Position numbers and translations under genes: made by a program
Shown here: positions 31,449 through 39,862 of the stretch, one piece after another
How positions within the stretch are numbered: position 1 is the stretch's first letter
Layout: the number at the start of each line of letters is the position of its first letter
NCBI RefSeq assembly: GCF_039536245.1
Contig: NZ_BAAAYN010000093.1
Span: 342 to 44,558 of the forward strand
Reading direction: 5' to 3'
DNA length: 44,217 nt
Source of the DNA: Cryptosporangium minutisporangium
GTDB lineage: Bacteria > Actinomycetota > Actinomycetes > Mycobacteriales > Cryptosporangiaceae
Notes under the pieces: generated by a model
The model's database searches: none
Told to the model about the DNA's origin: nothing
Seen by the model: the letters and a program-made list of their open reading frames with translations, nothing else

Positions 31449-32477
31449 ATGGCACCCGGACCAACGATCCGCGACGTCGCTGCGCGCGCCGGTACGTCGA
31501 CCGCGGTCGTGAGCTACGTACTCAACGACGGACCTCGCCCGGTCGCGGCCGACACCCGGGCGCGCGTGCTCGCCGCGGTCGACGAACTCGGCTACCGCCG
31601 CAACAGCCAGGCGAGGGCCCTGCGGGTCAACCGCACCGAGACGCTCGGTCTGGTAGTGCCGGACATGGCAAAACCGTTCTTCGCGGAGCTCGCGCGCGCC
31701 ATCGAGGACGCCGCCTTCGCGCGTGGGTACCGGCTCCTCGTCGGCAACGCCCACTTCGACGTCGCTCGCGAGAGTGACCAACTCAGGGCGCTCCTCGGCG
31801 CCCGCGTGGACGCGGTCGTCCTGGTTCCCTCGGACGACCCGGCCGCCGCGGTGGAGCTGCTGCGCCGGAACCGGCTCCCGCACGTCCTGGTGCATCGCAC
31901 CCACCCCGACGCGCCCGGGATCGCCGGCGACGACACCGACGCCGGGCGCCGGGCCGTCGAGCATCTCCTCGCGCACGGCTGCCGGCGCATCGCCCTCCTC
32001 GGTGACGGAACGGCCGAGGCGGACGATCCGGTCAGTCTCCGGGTCCGCGGAGCCCGCGCCGTGCTGGCCGCACACGAACGGCCCGAGCTCGCGGTGTCGT
32101 GTCCGTTCCCGAATCTCCGCGACGACAGCTATCGCGCCACCCTCGCGTTGCTCGCCGCCGACCCGCAGATCGACGCCCTGTGCGCCACCACCGACGAACA
32201 CGCCCTCGGCGCGCTCCGTGCCGCCACCGAGGTCGGGCGCCGGGTCGGGGACGATCTTGCGCTCGTCAGCATCGACGGGACCGAGCTCGGCGCCTACCTC
32301 GTGCCTGCCCTCACCACGCTCACGGCACCGTTCGCCGCTCTCGGGGAGGATGCCGTCGAGGTGGTGCTCGATCCGGCGCGAGCTCCCGCGATCGTCCGAC
32401 GCCGGCCGTTCGGCCTCGCGATCCGACGAAGCTGCGGATGCTCTCCCGATCGACCGAACACGACGCTCAAGGCGTGA
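31449..32477 (+). CDS. LacI-family repressor of the nucleoside genes
   Basis: This 342-residue repressor has a LacI helix-turn-helix (TIRDVAARAGTSTAVVSYVLN, residues 6-26), the hinge, and a periplasmic-binding-like domain (about 62-335) with LGLVVPDMAKPFFAELARAIE. The effector may be a nucleoside, base or ribose, judging from its divergent neighbours. ATG 31449 is followed at once by the DNA-binding domain. The end of the protein has two Cys (SCGCS), which is slightly unusual. The operator at 31383-31396 is its likely target. Confidence 0.93.
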   Translation: MAPGPTIRDVAARAGTSTAVVSYVLNDGPRPVAADTRARVLAAVDELGYRRNSQARALRVNRTETLGLVVPDMAKPFFAELARAIEDAAFARGYRLLVGNAHFDVARESDQLRALLGARVDAVVLVPSDDPAAAVELLRRNRLPHVLVHRTHPDAPGIAGDDTDAGRRAVEHLLAHGCRRIALLGDGTAEADDPVSLRVRGARAVLAAHERPELAVSCPFPNLRDDSYRATLALLAADPQIDALCATTDEHALGALRAATEVGRRVGDDLALVSIDGTELGAYLVPALTTLTAPFAALGEDAVEVVLDPARAPAIVRRRPFGLAIRRSCGCSPDRPNTTLKA

Positions 32478-32489
32478 ACTAAGTGGTGA

Positions 32490-32516
32490 TTGTCCTGTTG
32501 CACCCCTATGTAGAAT
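32490..32516 (+). promoter_or_regulatory. Possible promoter for the first PadR gene, leaderless
   Basis: TTGTCC (32490-32495) and TAGAAT (32511-32516) resemble -35 and -10 boxes, though the 15-bp spacing is short. The -10 box ends only 7 bp before the PadR ATG, so the transcript would have almost no leader. Confidence 0.35.
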
Positions 32517-32523
32517 CCCGAGT

Positions 32524-32871
32524 ATGGATGATCTCAGGGTAACCGTCGCGGTCGCCGCCGTGCTCGCCGCCTTCCTCCAAGATCCCACTGCCGACCGGTA
32601 CGGCCTCGAGCTGATGGAGGGGTCCGGGCTGCCCAGCGGCACGCTCTATCCGATCCTCACCCGCTTGCAACGCGCCGGATGGGCCGAGACGCACTGGGAG
32701 GAGATCGACCCGGTGGAGGCCGGCCGGCCGGCCCGGCGCTACTACCGCCTGACGGCCGACGGCGTGGAGCGCGCCCGCAACGCGTTGGCCGTGCTGCACG
32801 CCCGTACCGGCTCGGCGGCGCGTGCCACGCTCCGCACGGCACCGGGCACCGTCACCAGGAGCGCGTGGTGA
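32524..32871 (+). CDS. PadR-family repressor, cassette 1
   Basis: This 115-residue winged-helix protein matches PadR: YGLELMEGSGLPSGTLYPILTRLQ, then GWAETHWEE and GRPARRYYRLTADGVE. A short C-terminal helix would form the dimer. PadR proteins commonly repress an adjoining membrane-protein or transporter gene, and here the stop overlaps the GTG of a membrane-protein gene as GTGA. The ATG at 32524 has no ribosome site but lies just after a -10-like box, suggesting a leaderless mRNA. Confidence 0.9.
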   Translation: MDDLRVTVAVAAVLAAFLQDPTADRYGLELMEGSGLPSGTLYPILTRLQRAGWAETHWEEIDPVEAGRPARRYYRLTADGVERARNALAVLHARTGSAARATLRTAPGTVTRSAW

Positions 32872-33818
32872 GCGCCGGGAACGGCCTGCCTGCGCCGGTC
32901 GCCGCTCTCGCCGGGGCGCTGCTGCGGTCGGCTGCGCGTCGGTGGCCGGCGGAGGAGCGGGCCGACGCACAGCGGGAGTGGGAGGCCGAACTCCACGCCC
33001 TCGCCGGTACCCCGGTCCGACGGTCGGTGCGGGCTCTGCGGTACGCCGCCAGCCTCGCCGTGGCGCGGCCGCCGCAGGCCCGGGAGCGGAGCCTCGGAGT
33101 GCGGCGATCAGGGGCGGGACCGGTAGCGGCCGCCGTGGTCGGCCCGGCGGTCGTCTGCCTAGGGATGCTCGCGGCGCTCGCGGTGCTCTGGGAAGTCACC
33201 GAGGGTGCGTCACGGTTGTCGTCCGGCTGGATCGTCGCCGTGGTCGCGGTAACCGCGACGCCGGTCGCGATCGCGTTCGGCGCCGGGCTGTTCGGTGCGG
33301 CGATCGGCCGCCGGCTCGGGGCGACGTCGTTCGGGTCCGCAGCGTGGGCGCGGATCGCCGTGCTCACGCTCGGGCTGGCGCTCCTGCTGCCGCCGGCGAT
33401 CGTCGCCAGCCTGGCGCAGGTGGCGGTCTACGTCGACCACGTGCTGATGGTGGCGATCGCCGCGGCCGTGCTGGTCGGCGGCATCGCGGTGACGGCTCGG
33501 TTCGCCCGGCGCTCGCGGCTCGCCGCGGTGGTGTCGGTCCTCGTCATGACCGACCTGGCGGTCGCGCTCGGCGGGCTTCCGGAGCCGACGGCAGGGTGGA
33601 GCTCGCTGACTTCGAGCCCGCTGTGGTTTCCGCGGATCGTGCTCTGGCCGTGGGTTGGCGCGGTGCCGTCGGACCCGGTCGCGATGTACACCATCGACAC
33701 CGGCCCTTGGGGCGGGAACGTGGTCCCCACCGCGGTATTCGCGCTGGCCGCGTTCGGCGTCGCGATGGTGAGGGCCGCTAACCGGGAGGCCACCGCGCCC
33801 GCGGCAGTCCCGGCCTGA
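32868..33818 (+). CDS. Membrane protein coupled to PadR, cassette 1
   Basis: This 316-residue protein starts at GTG 32868 within the PadR stop. An N-terminal soluble segment (1-75) with RRWPAEERADAQREWEAELHAL is followed by about seven hydrophobic helices from residue 85 on. The N-terminal segment has the feel of the permease-prefix or PadR-partner proteins found across actinomycetes, where it often regulates or assembles a membrane part. No transport motifs are visible. It ends at a strong terminator shared with cassette 2. Function unknown. Confidence 0.8.
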   Translation: MSAGNGLPAPVAALAGALLRSAARRWPAEERADAQREWEAELHALAGTPVRRSVRALRYAASLAVARPPQARERSLGVRRSGAGPVAAAVVGPAVVCLGMLAALAVLWEVTEGASRLSSGWIVAVVAVTATPVAIAFGAGLFGAAIGRRLGATSFGSAAWARIAVLTLGLALLLPPAIVASLAQVAVYVDHVLMVAIAAAVLVGGIAVTARFARRSRLAAVVSVLVMTDLAVALGGLPEPTAGWSSLTSSPLWFPRIVLWPWVGAVPSDPVAMYTIDTGPWGGNVVPTAVFALAAFGVAMVRAANREATAPAAVPA

Positions 33819-33832
33819 CGTCGCCCGGCAGC

Positions 33833-33871
33833 GCCGAGCCCGCGCGCCCCGGCATGGCGCGCGGGCTCGGC
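33833..33871. terminator. Perfect 16-bp bidirectional terminator
   Basis: Arms 33833-33848 and 33856-33871 pair without a mismatch around a 7-nt loop. It separates the converging PadR cassettes. Confidence 0.88.
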
Positions 33872-33878
33872 GTCCGTC

Positions 33879-35246
33879 TCAGTCGAACTGGAACACGAAC
33901 GGGAACAACAGCACGACCGCCCAGGCCCACACCGCGTACACCGCGACGTACCCGGTCTGCCACCGTTCCAGGCGTGCGAACGGCGCGCGGCCGCGCACGA
34001 ACCCGAAGAACAGCCACGCCGACCAGGCCAGGTTCGTGAGCAGGATCAGGTTCTCGCCCAGCGCCGCGGACTTGTTGGGCGTGAACCCCCACTCGGTGAT
34101 CCGGCCGGTGATCGCCAGCAGCACGACGACGTCGATGATCAGCGCAGTGACAACGAGCGCGAGCTGCAACCGATCGAACAAGCCGGGCCGGGCCGTGAGG
34201 TCACGTGCGGACAGCGCGTAGAGCAGCAGCCCCAGCACGACGACGAGCAGCAAGTCGAACAGGATCAGCACGTCGCGCTCGACGTCGATGCCGTTCTGGG
34301 TCCAGACGAGCGCTCCCAGGAACGCCAGCAGGGCGACCGCGAACAGCGGCGTGAACACCCGCGTCAGTACCGGCGCCATGTTCTCGATGACGCTCTGCTT
34401 CGCCTCGACCAGCCACGCCGCCACCACGACCGCCGCCATGGCGCCGCAGGGCAGCAGCCACTCGCTGATGAACACCTCGGCGTCCAGCCCGATCGCCGCG
34501 AACGTACCCGCGGTGAACGCGGTGAGCACGCCACCGCCCAGGGCGAGCAGGACGAAGTAGATCAGCCACTCCCCGGTGAACCGGATGAAGTCCATCCGCC
34601 GCCGCCCGGACCGCCAATCGCCGCCGACGTAAGCGACACCGACCACCAGCCAGAGCGCCAGCGGCAGATGGATCGCGGTGAGCACCGCCGACTGCGAGTC
34701 CTCATCCAACGGGTACGCGTTCGCGGCGACCGCACCGAGCACGAACAGCGCCGCGAGCACACCGATGACCCGGATCCCGACCTGGCGCTGCCAGACGAAG
34801 TACGCCGCCAGCGGCACCAGCGCGAAGAGGCTGAAGTTCCGGGCGTAGAAGTACGCGTCGTCGTCCAGGCCGAACCCGAACAGTGCCGGCAGCTTGAATC
34901 CGACCGCCGCGACTCCCGCGCAGATCACCATGGCGAGCAGCTCGCGACGGGGTCGCTCGGCGGTGGACGCGTCCGGCTCCCCGGGCAGCACGAGCTGTTT
35001 CCAGAGCCGCTCGGAGTGCTCGCGGGCGAACTCCCGCGACACCTCGTCGAGGCTACCCATGCGTTTGACCGCGATCAGGAACGCCTCGTCGGGACGCAGC
35101 CCCGACTCGGTCAGCTCGGAGATCCGGTCCCGGAGGTGGTCCTCCAGCTCGTCGGCGTCGTTGCGGTGCAGCTCGCGTCGGCGGTCCATGTACGCCCGCC
35201 ACTCGGCGATCTGACCCTCCAGACCGTTCTCGCTGTCGACGGTCAT
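33879..35246 (-). CDS. Permease-prefix membrane protein, cassette 2
   Basis: This 455-residue protein begins with a permease-prefix-like helical segment (residues 1-75: EWRAYMDRRRELHRNDADELE, then RPDEAFLIAVKRMGSLDEVSREFAREH). About eleven hydrophobic helices fill the rest. ATG 35246 overlaps the PadR stop as ATGA, which fixes the start; the open frame to 35639 is the PadR gene region in another frame. Many members carry an ABC permease after this prefix; here no such motif is seen. Likely regulated by its PadR. Function unknown. Confidence 0.85.
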   Translation of the reverse strand: MTVDSENGLEGQIAEWRAYMDRRRELHRNDADELEDHLRDRISELTESGLRPDEAFLIAVKRMGSLDEVSREFAREHSERLWKQLVLPGEPDASTAERPRRELLAMVICAGVAAVGFKLPALFGFGLDDDAYFYARNFSLFALVPLAAYFVWQRQVGIRVIGVLAALFVLGAVAANAYPLDEDSQSAVLTAIHLPLALWLVVGVAYVGGDWRSGRRRMDFIRFTGEWLIYFVLLALGGGVLTAFTAGTFAAIGLDAEVFISEWLLPCGAMAAVVVAAWLVEAKQSVIENMAPVLTRVFTPLFAVALLAFLGALVWTQNGIDVERDVLILFDLLLVVVLGLLLYALSARDLTARPGLFDRLQLALVVTALIIDVVVLLAITGRITEWGFTPNKSAALGENLILLTNLAWSAWLFFGFVRGRAPFARLERWQTGYVAVYAVWAWAVVLLFPFVFQFD

Positions 35247-35608
35247 AGCCCGGCTCCGAAGGCCGGCGTCCCGAACGACTCGGTGCGATTCCAGACGCCG
35301 CGCAACGCGTCGACGACCGCGGCCCACTGACGCCGTTGCTCGACCAGTTCGGCGCGGCCCTGGTCGGTGATCCGGTAGTACTTCCGGCGGCGCCCACCGG
35401 CCGGCGTCTCCCAGAACGATTCGACGTGACCGAGCCGCTCCAAGCGGTGCAGTAACGGGTAGAGCAGGCCGTCGGTCCACTCCAGCTGTCCGCCGGAGAG
35501 TTCGTTGACCTGCTTGAGGATCGCGTAGCCGTAGCTCTCGCCCTCGGTGAGGATCCCCAGCACGAGCGGCGTCGCCGACGCGGCGACGAGGTCTTTCGTG
35601 ATGTGCAT
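35243..35608 (-). CDS. PadR-family repressor, cassette 2
   Basis: This 121-residue PadR protein has the winged helix LVLGILTEGESYGYAILKQV, then DGLLYPLLHRLERLGHVESFW and RRRKYYRITDQG, and a longer C-terminal dimer helix. ATG 35608 is the first start with a complete domain. Its stop overlaps the membrane-protein ATG. A 9-bp inverted repeat with a 12-bp spacer lies 14 bp upstream, fitting autorepression. It is diverged from the cassette 1 repressor, so the two are unlikely to be recent duplicates. Confidence 0.93.
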   Translation of the reverse strand: MHITKDLVAASATPLVLGILTEGESYGYAILKQVNELSGGQLEWTDGLLYPLLHRLERLGHVESFWETPAGGRRRKYYRITDQGRAELVEQRRQWAAVVDALRGVWNRTESFGTPAFGAGL

Positions 35609-35621
35609 GCGACCGCCTAAC

Positions 35622-35651
35622 CCTAGAACTGCGATGCATAGTAGTTCTAGG
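35622..35651. promoter_or_regulatory. PadR operator candidate
   Basis: CCTAGAACT (35622-35630) and AGTTCTAGG (35643-35651) are perfect inverted arms 12 bp apart, with ATGCAT at the centre. The site overlaps the likely promoter of the PadR gene. It is also 36 bp from the PucR-type gene on the other strand. Confidence 0.78.
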
Positions 35652-35686
35652 TATAGGGCTCGCCGCAACCCCCTACGCTGCGGACC

Positions 35687-36853
35687 ATGCCCGACGCGCG
35701 AGCCAGCACCCTCGACGCCGCGGCTCGAGTGCTCCAGGAACTCCGGAACGAGTTGGACGACGTCGCGGACCGGATCCTCGCGGAGATGCTCGTCCGGATC
35801 CCGATCGCGGCATCGGCGTCGCCCGACACGGTGGCCGACGTCCGCGGCAAGATGATCGAGACGATCGCTCTGACCATCGACCAGATGGTCGCCGACGCCC
35901 CGCTGACCCCGGTGACCGATCGCGTGCGGTTGGTGGCCGTCGAGCGGGCGATGACCGGCGTGCCGCTCGAGTACACGATCCTGGCGTACCAGATCGCCGC
36001 CGACGTGCTGACCGACCTCGCCATCGAACGGCTCGCCGAGGACGGCAAGGTCGATGCCGCGACGTTGGGGCGCGCCCTTCGTCGGGGCATGCGGTTCCTG
36101 CAGGCGGCGACGATCGGCGCGGCGGCCGGCTACGAGCAGGTGGCGGTCGCGGCGGCCGTCGGCCGCCAGCACGATCAGCAGTCCCTGCTGGAGGCGATCC
36201 TGGCGGATCGCGAGGACTCCGCGAGCCTCGCCGCCCGCGTGCACCGCAACGGCGTCGATGTCCGGTTCCGCTGGGCGGTGGCGACGCCTGCCTTCGCGAC
36301 GCCCGGCGAGGGGCCGTCGGCGGCTGACGGCGCGGTCCGTCCGGCTATTGACCTGCAGCGTCGATACCCGGGCGCGCTCGTCGGCGAGGTCGACGGGTGG
36401 ACGGTGATGCTGAGCGCGGCCGAGCCGGACGAGCTGCCTCGCGCGTGCGGGCTCGCCCGGATAGCCGGTTCCGACTACCGCTCGGCGCTGCGCCGGGCCA
36501 TCCGGGCCGCCGAGGTCGCCACGCACGTCGGTGCCGACCGCTGGGACGCCGCCGACGCCGCCCCGTTCGGCGCGCTGCTCTCCGTGCCCGCTACCGACCG
36601 CGACCTGTTCGTCCGGCACACGCTCGGAGCGCTCGCCGACGACGAGGAGCTGCTCGAGACGCTGGTGTCCTACCTCGAGAACGGCGCGGTCCGGATCGCC
36701 ACCGCCAGAGCACTACACGTGCACCGGCACACGCTCGACCGGCGGCTGGCGCGGATCACCGAGCTGCTCCCCGTGGACCCCGCCGATCCTGCCGCCCGCT
36801 TCCGCGTCCGAATGGCATTGTTCTTCCTCGGCCGTTTTCCCGGCGCGCGCTGA
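35687..36853 (+). CDS. PucR/CdaR-type transcriptional regulator
   Basis: This 388-residue protein has a helical N-terminal part (20-150), a GGDEF-like middle part (about 190-310) and a PucR C-terminal helix-turn-helix: LVSYLENGAVRIATARALHVH, then RHTLDRRLARITELL. Proteins of this build are abundant in actinomycetes and usually govern a nearby catabolic gene, but here the neighbours are PadR and an iron gene, so no target is clear. ATG 35687 fits the family N-terminus. It ends 6 bp from the opposing SIP gene. Confidence 0.9.
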   Translation: MPDARASTLDAAARVLQELRNELDDVADRILAEMLVRIPIAASASPDTVADVRGKMIETIALTIDQMVADAPLTPVTDRVRLVAVERAMTGVPLEYTILAYQIAADVLTDLAIERLAEDGKVDAATLGRALRRGMRFLQAATIGAAAGYEQVAVAAAVGRQHDQQSLLEAILADREDSASLAARVHRNGVDVRFRWAVATPAFATPGEGPSAADGAVRPAIDLQRRYPGALVGEVDGWTVMLSAAEPDELPRACGLARIAGSDYRSALRRAIRAAEVATHVGADRWDAADAAPFGALLSVPATDRDLFVRHTLGALADDEELLETLVSYLENGAVRIATARALHVHRHTLDRRLARITELLPVDPADPAARFRVRMALFFLGRFPGAR

Positions 36854-36859
36854 CTCCGT

Positions 36860-37753
36860 TCAGAGTCCGAGGCGCGTGAGGCGCTCGTCGTACTGGATCT
36901 CGATGTCGGTCAGATCCGCGTCGATGCTCCAGAGCGCTTCCAGCGACTCCTTGGTCTCCGTGTCGAGCGCCGCGTACCCCTCCCGCCAGCGCTCCGCGCC
37001 GTCGGTCCAGTACCCGACCGTCTTGAACGCGGTCGACGGCAGCCCGCGCTCCTTCCGGAGGTACTTCCGGACGCCACGCATCTCCCGGGTCTCGCCCGCC
37101 ACCCAGACGTATCCGACGCCGTCCGGCTGCGGGAGCGAGCGCACGCACTGTTCGAGCCGGCTCGGGCTGTGCCCGTTGCCGCCGTGGATCCACGTGACCT
37201 CGACACCGGGGCGCGGGGCCAGCTCGACGTGGTGGGCGGCGTCCGGCACCTCCAGCACGACGTGCGTCCGGACGCCCGGCGGTGCGTTCTCGATCAGGCG
37301 GGCGGCGGCCGGCAGCGCGGCGAAGTCGGCGATGAGGAACTGCCACTCCAGCCCGGCCGGCGGGTCGTACATGCCGTCCGGGGTGTTCAGCCCGACCAAA
37401 TCACCTGGGGCCGCCTTCCGTGCCCACTCGGCGGCCACGCCGCCGTCGTGGACGACGAAGTCGATCGTGACCTCACCGGTCGCCGGGTCGAACGCCCGCA
37501 CGGTGTAGGTCCGCATCGTGTTCAGGTCGATGGAGCCGTAGTCCAGGCAGTTGTCGGTGACCGTCGGGAGGATCGGCGTCCGCGAGTCGTCGGTCGGGAA
37601 GACCAGGCGCAGGTACTCGTCGCCCACGCCGGTGCTGGCGTATCCGGCGAGGCCGGGGCCGCCGAACACGACGCGGCGCAGCGCGGGGGTGAGGTCCTCG
37701 GTGCGGACCACTTCGCCGGTCCACACCCGCATGGGCAACGGGGTTCCGCTCAT
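36860..37753 (-). CDS. Siderophore-interacting (ViuB-type ferric reductase) protein
   Basis: This 297-residue FAD protein reduces ferric siderophores in the cytosol and frees the iron. The FAD block MRTYTVRAFDPATGEVTIDFV, GVAAEWARKAAPGD and a later ESTMREMR-like TREMRGVRKYLRKE match the SIP family, with a final NADPH-binding part. ATG 37753 follows a GAGGAG; the longer frame to 37783 is possible. An iron box lies 69 bp upstream, so expression should rise when iron is short. No siderophore uptake gene is in the window. Confidence 0.93.
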   Translation of the reverse strand: MSGTPLPMRVWTGEVVRTEDLTPALRRVVFGGPGLAGYASTGVGDEYLRLVFPTDDSRTPILPTVTDNCLDYGSIDLNTMRTYTVRAFDPATGEVTIDFVVHDGGVAAEWARKAAPGDLVGLNTPDGMYDPPAGLEWQFLIADFAALPAAARLIENAPPGVRTHVVLEVPDAAHHVELAPRPGVEVTWIHGGNGHSPSRLEQCVRSLPQPDGVGYVWVAGETREMRGVRKYLRKERGLPSTAFKTVGYWTDGAERWREGYAALDTETKESLEALWSIDADLTDIEIQYDERLTRLGL

Positions 37754-37821
37754 CAGGACGACAGCTCCTCGGGCCGCGGGCACGGTGCATCAGCGATTCC
37801 GCACGCGTCGGATCGCCTCGA

Positions 37822-37840
37822 TTAGGTTAGGCTAACCATC
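37822..37840. promoter_or_regulatory. Iron box (IdeR/DmdR type)
   Basis: TTAGGTTAGGCTAACCATC matches the 19-bp consensus TTAGGTTAGGCTAACCTAA at the first 16 positions. Its position before the siderophore-interacting gene fits repression by iron-loaded IdeR/DmdR. Confidence 0.9.
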
Positions 37841-37850
37841 CGTACCGTGG

Positions 37851-38447
37851 CTATGTCGGCGAGGGAACATCTCGCTCGGGCACGTCCCGCACCGGAACGC
37901 CGCGCCAACTGAGCACCGCGAGCGCCACCGCCCCGAGAACCAGCGCGATGTCCGCGACGTTGCCGACGAACAACCCGTTGTAGTCGATGAAGTCGACGAC
38001 GTGCCCGCGCGCGAAGCCCGGTTCGCGGAACAGCCGGTCGCCGAGGTGCGAGACCGCTCCGCCCAGCACCGCGCCCAGCGTCAGCGCCCACGCGGTCGAC
38101 GTCACCCGCCGGCCGTAGTACAGGATGCCGACCACGGCGGCTGCTGCTGCCAGCGTGAAGACCCAGGTGACGGACTTGCCGATGGAGAAGGCGGCCCCGC
38201 TGTTGTAGACCAGGCGGAAGTCGATCAGCGGGGGCAGCACCGTCAACTCGCGACCGTCCGCGAGTGCCCGAACCGCCCAGAACTTGGACGCCTGATCGAC
38301 GACGAGGACGAGCGCGGCGACGATCAGGAACCGTCCGTACCGCACCGCCTGCTGACCGGTGTTCACTCCCTGACGATACGGTTCGCCGCTCGTGGCGGTC
38401 GGGACGGCGTCGTCGTCGTCCGTTCTTCCCCGGGCTCGTTCGCTCAT
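37851..38447 (-). CDS. lspA: Lipoprotein signal peptidase
   Basis: This 198-residue inner-membrane aspartic protease cuts prolipoprotein signal peptides. Four hydrophobic helices and the signature blocks are present: NSGAAFSIG, GGAVSHLGDRL, VVDFIDYN and GNVADIALVLG. The catalytic Asp pair should be those of VVDF and NVAD. There is a polar N-terminal tail of about 35 residues before the first helix, common in actinobacteria. ATG 38447 overlaps the stop of the GlxA-type regulator gene as ATGA. The end of the gene is 11 bp from the iron box. Confidence 0.95.
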   Translation of the reverse strand: MSERARGRTDDDDAVPTATSGEPYRQGVNTGQQAVRYGRFLIVAALVLVVDQASKFWAVRALADGRELTVLPPLIDFRLVYNSGAAFSIGKSVTWVFTLAAAAAVVGILYYGRRVTSTAWALTLGAVLGGAVSHLGDRLFREPGFARGHVVDFIDYNGLFVGNVADIALVLGAVALAVLSWRGVPVRDVPERDVPSPT

Positions 38448-39424
38448 CCCTGCAAGCTCGGAACGGGTGGCGCGAATCGGCGGCGGTACTCGGTCGGCGT
38501 CAGTCCGGTCTCGCGACGGAGCAGGGACCGGAGGTTGGCGGCGGTGCCGATCCCCGCGCGCCGGGCCACCATGTCGATCTGGACGTCGCCGCGTTCCAGC
38601 AGCCGGCAGGCGAGCGCGACCCGCTCCGCGGTGAGCCAGGACAGCGGCGTCGTCCCCAGTTCGGCCCGGAACCGGCGGTGCAGCGTCGCCGCGCTGATCG
38701 CGGCCCGAGCGGCCAGCTCCGCGACCGTCAGCGGCTCGTCCAGGTGGGCCTGCGCCCACGCCAGCAGCGGTGCGAGTGACTCGTCCCGTGCCCGCGGGAT
38801 CGGACGCTCGACGAACTGCCGCTGCCCCCCGTCCCGGTGTGCGGCGAACACCAGCCGCCGGCTGACCGCGGTCGCGACCTCCGCGCCGTGGTCCCGGCGG
38901 ACCACGTGCAGGCCGAGGTCGAGGGCGGCCGCGCTACCGGCCGCGGTGAGGATGTCCCCGTCGTCCACGAACAGGACGTCCGGCTCCAGCCGGACGCGCG
39001 GGAACCTCCGGCGGAACGAGTCGGCCCACTGCCAGTGCGCGGTCGCGCGCCTCCCGTCCAGCACTCCGGCCTCGGCCAACGTGAACGCGCCGCTGCAGAA
39101 GCCGATCAACCGGGCTCCCCGCTCGTGCGCCGCCCGGATCGCGGCCAGCACCCGGGGACGGCGTGGCGCGTCGATGTCCGGGCGGTTCGGCACGATCACC
39201 GTGTCGGCCCGCTCCAGCGCGGAGAGCGGCGCGACGCCGGCCAGCGTGAAGAAGCCGTCCCGCATCCGGGTGCGTGGCGACGCCGCGCAGAGCCGGAAGT
39301 CGTAGAGGTCACGTCCCAGCTCGGGTCGGCGCAGGCCGAACACCTCGGTCGCGCAGCCCAGCTCGAACGGGTTCGAGTTCTCGTCGACCAGGACCACGAC
39401 CCGATGCAAGGATCCTTGCGTCAT
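38444..39424 (-). CDS. GlxA-type (DJ-1/PfpI plus AraC) regulator
   Basis: This 326-residue regulator has a DJ-1/PfpI domain (about 8-180; the nucleophile-elbow segment IGFCSGAFTLAEAG holds its Cys) and an AraC double helix-turn-helix (about 220-320; VAELAARAAISAATLHRRFRA, then RRAGIGTAANLRSLLRRETG). Relatives include GlxA and FtrA, whose signals are often amines or amino acids. ATG 39424 is likely. The lspA gene overlaps its end, so the essential peptidase is translated from the same message. Confidence 0.94.
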   Translation of the reverse strand: MTQGSLHRVVVLVDENSNPFELGCATEVFGLRRPELGRDLYDFRLCAASPRTRMRDGFFTLAGVAPLSALERADTVIVPNRPDIDAPRRPRVLAAIRAAHERGARLIGFCSGAFTLAEAGVLDGRRATAHWQWADSFRRRFPRVRLEPDVLFVDDGDILTAAGSAAALDLGLHVVRRDHGAEVATAVSRRLVFAAHRDGGQRQFVERPIPRARDESLAPLLAWAQAHLDEPLTVAELAARAAISAATLHRRFRAELGTTPLSWLTAERVALACRLLERGDVQIDMVARRAGIGTAANLRSLLRRETGLTPTEYRRRFAPPVPSLQG

Positions 39425-39476
39425 GTGCGATTCCTAGCACCCTCGGCGCGCGCTTCGGTAGCCCAGGATCGTCGGC

Positions 39477-39851
39477 ATGAGCGAACCGATCTCCCTGCCT
39501 ACCGTCCTCGCGTCCTTCGATGCGCTCTGGAGCCCGCGGATCGTCACCCGGGTCAACGACTACGACGTTCGGGTCGCCAAGGTCGCCGGTGACCACGTCT
39601 GGCACACCCACGACCACACCGACGAGTTCTTCCTGGTGCTCGACGGCGAGTTCCGGATCGACCTGCCCGGCCGGGCGGTCACGCTGAGCCGTGACGACGT
39701 GTTCACGGTGCCGCGGGGGACCGCGCACAAGCCGTCGTCGGCCGGCGGCGCGACGATCCTGATGTTCGAGCCCACCGGGACGTCCACCGTCGGCGACCGG
39801 CACGACGAGGTGCCCGACCACGTGGACGCGACGACCGGCCACGAGCTCTAG
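39477..39851 (+). CDS. Cupin-domain protein
   Basis: This 124-residue single-domain cupin has motif 1 in VWHTHDHTDEFFLVLDGEF (two His, one Glu) and motif 2 in PRGTAHKP (His). The metal would be Fe, Mn or Zn. The role may be an isomerase, dioxygenase or sensor; none can be chosen. It is divergent from the GlxA-type regulator by about 52 bp, which makes it a likely target of that regulator. ATG 39477 is the first start with a full fold. Confidence 0.88.
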   Translation: MSEPISLPTVLASFDALWSPRIVTRVNDYDVRVAKVAGDHVWHTHDHTDEFFLVLDGEFRIDLPGRAVTLSRDDVFTVPRGTAHKPSSAGGATILMFEPTGTSTVGDRHDEVPDHVDATTGHEL

Positions 39852-39862
39852 CGCGGCGCTCG

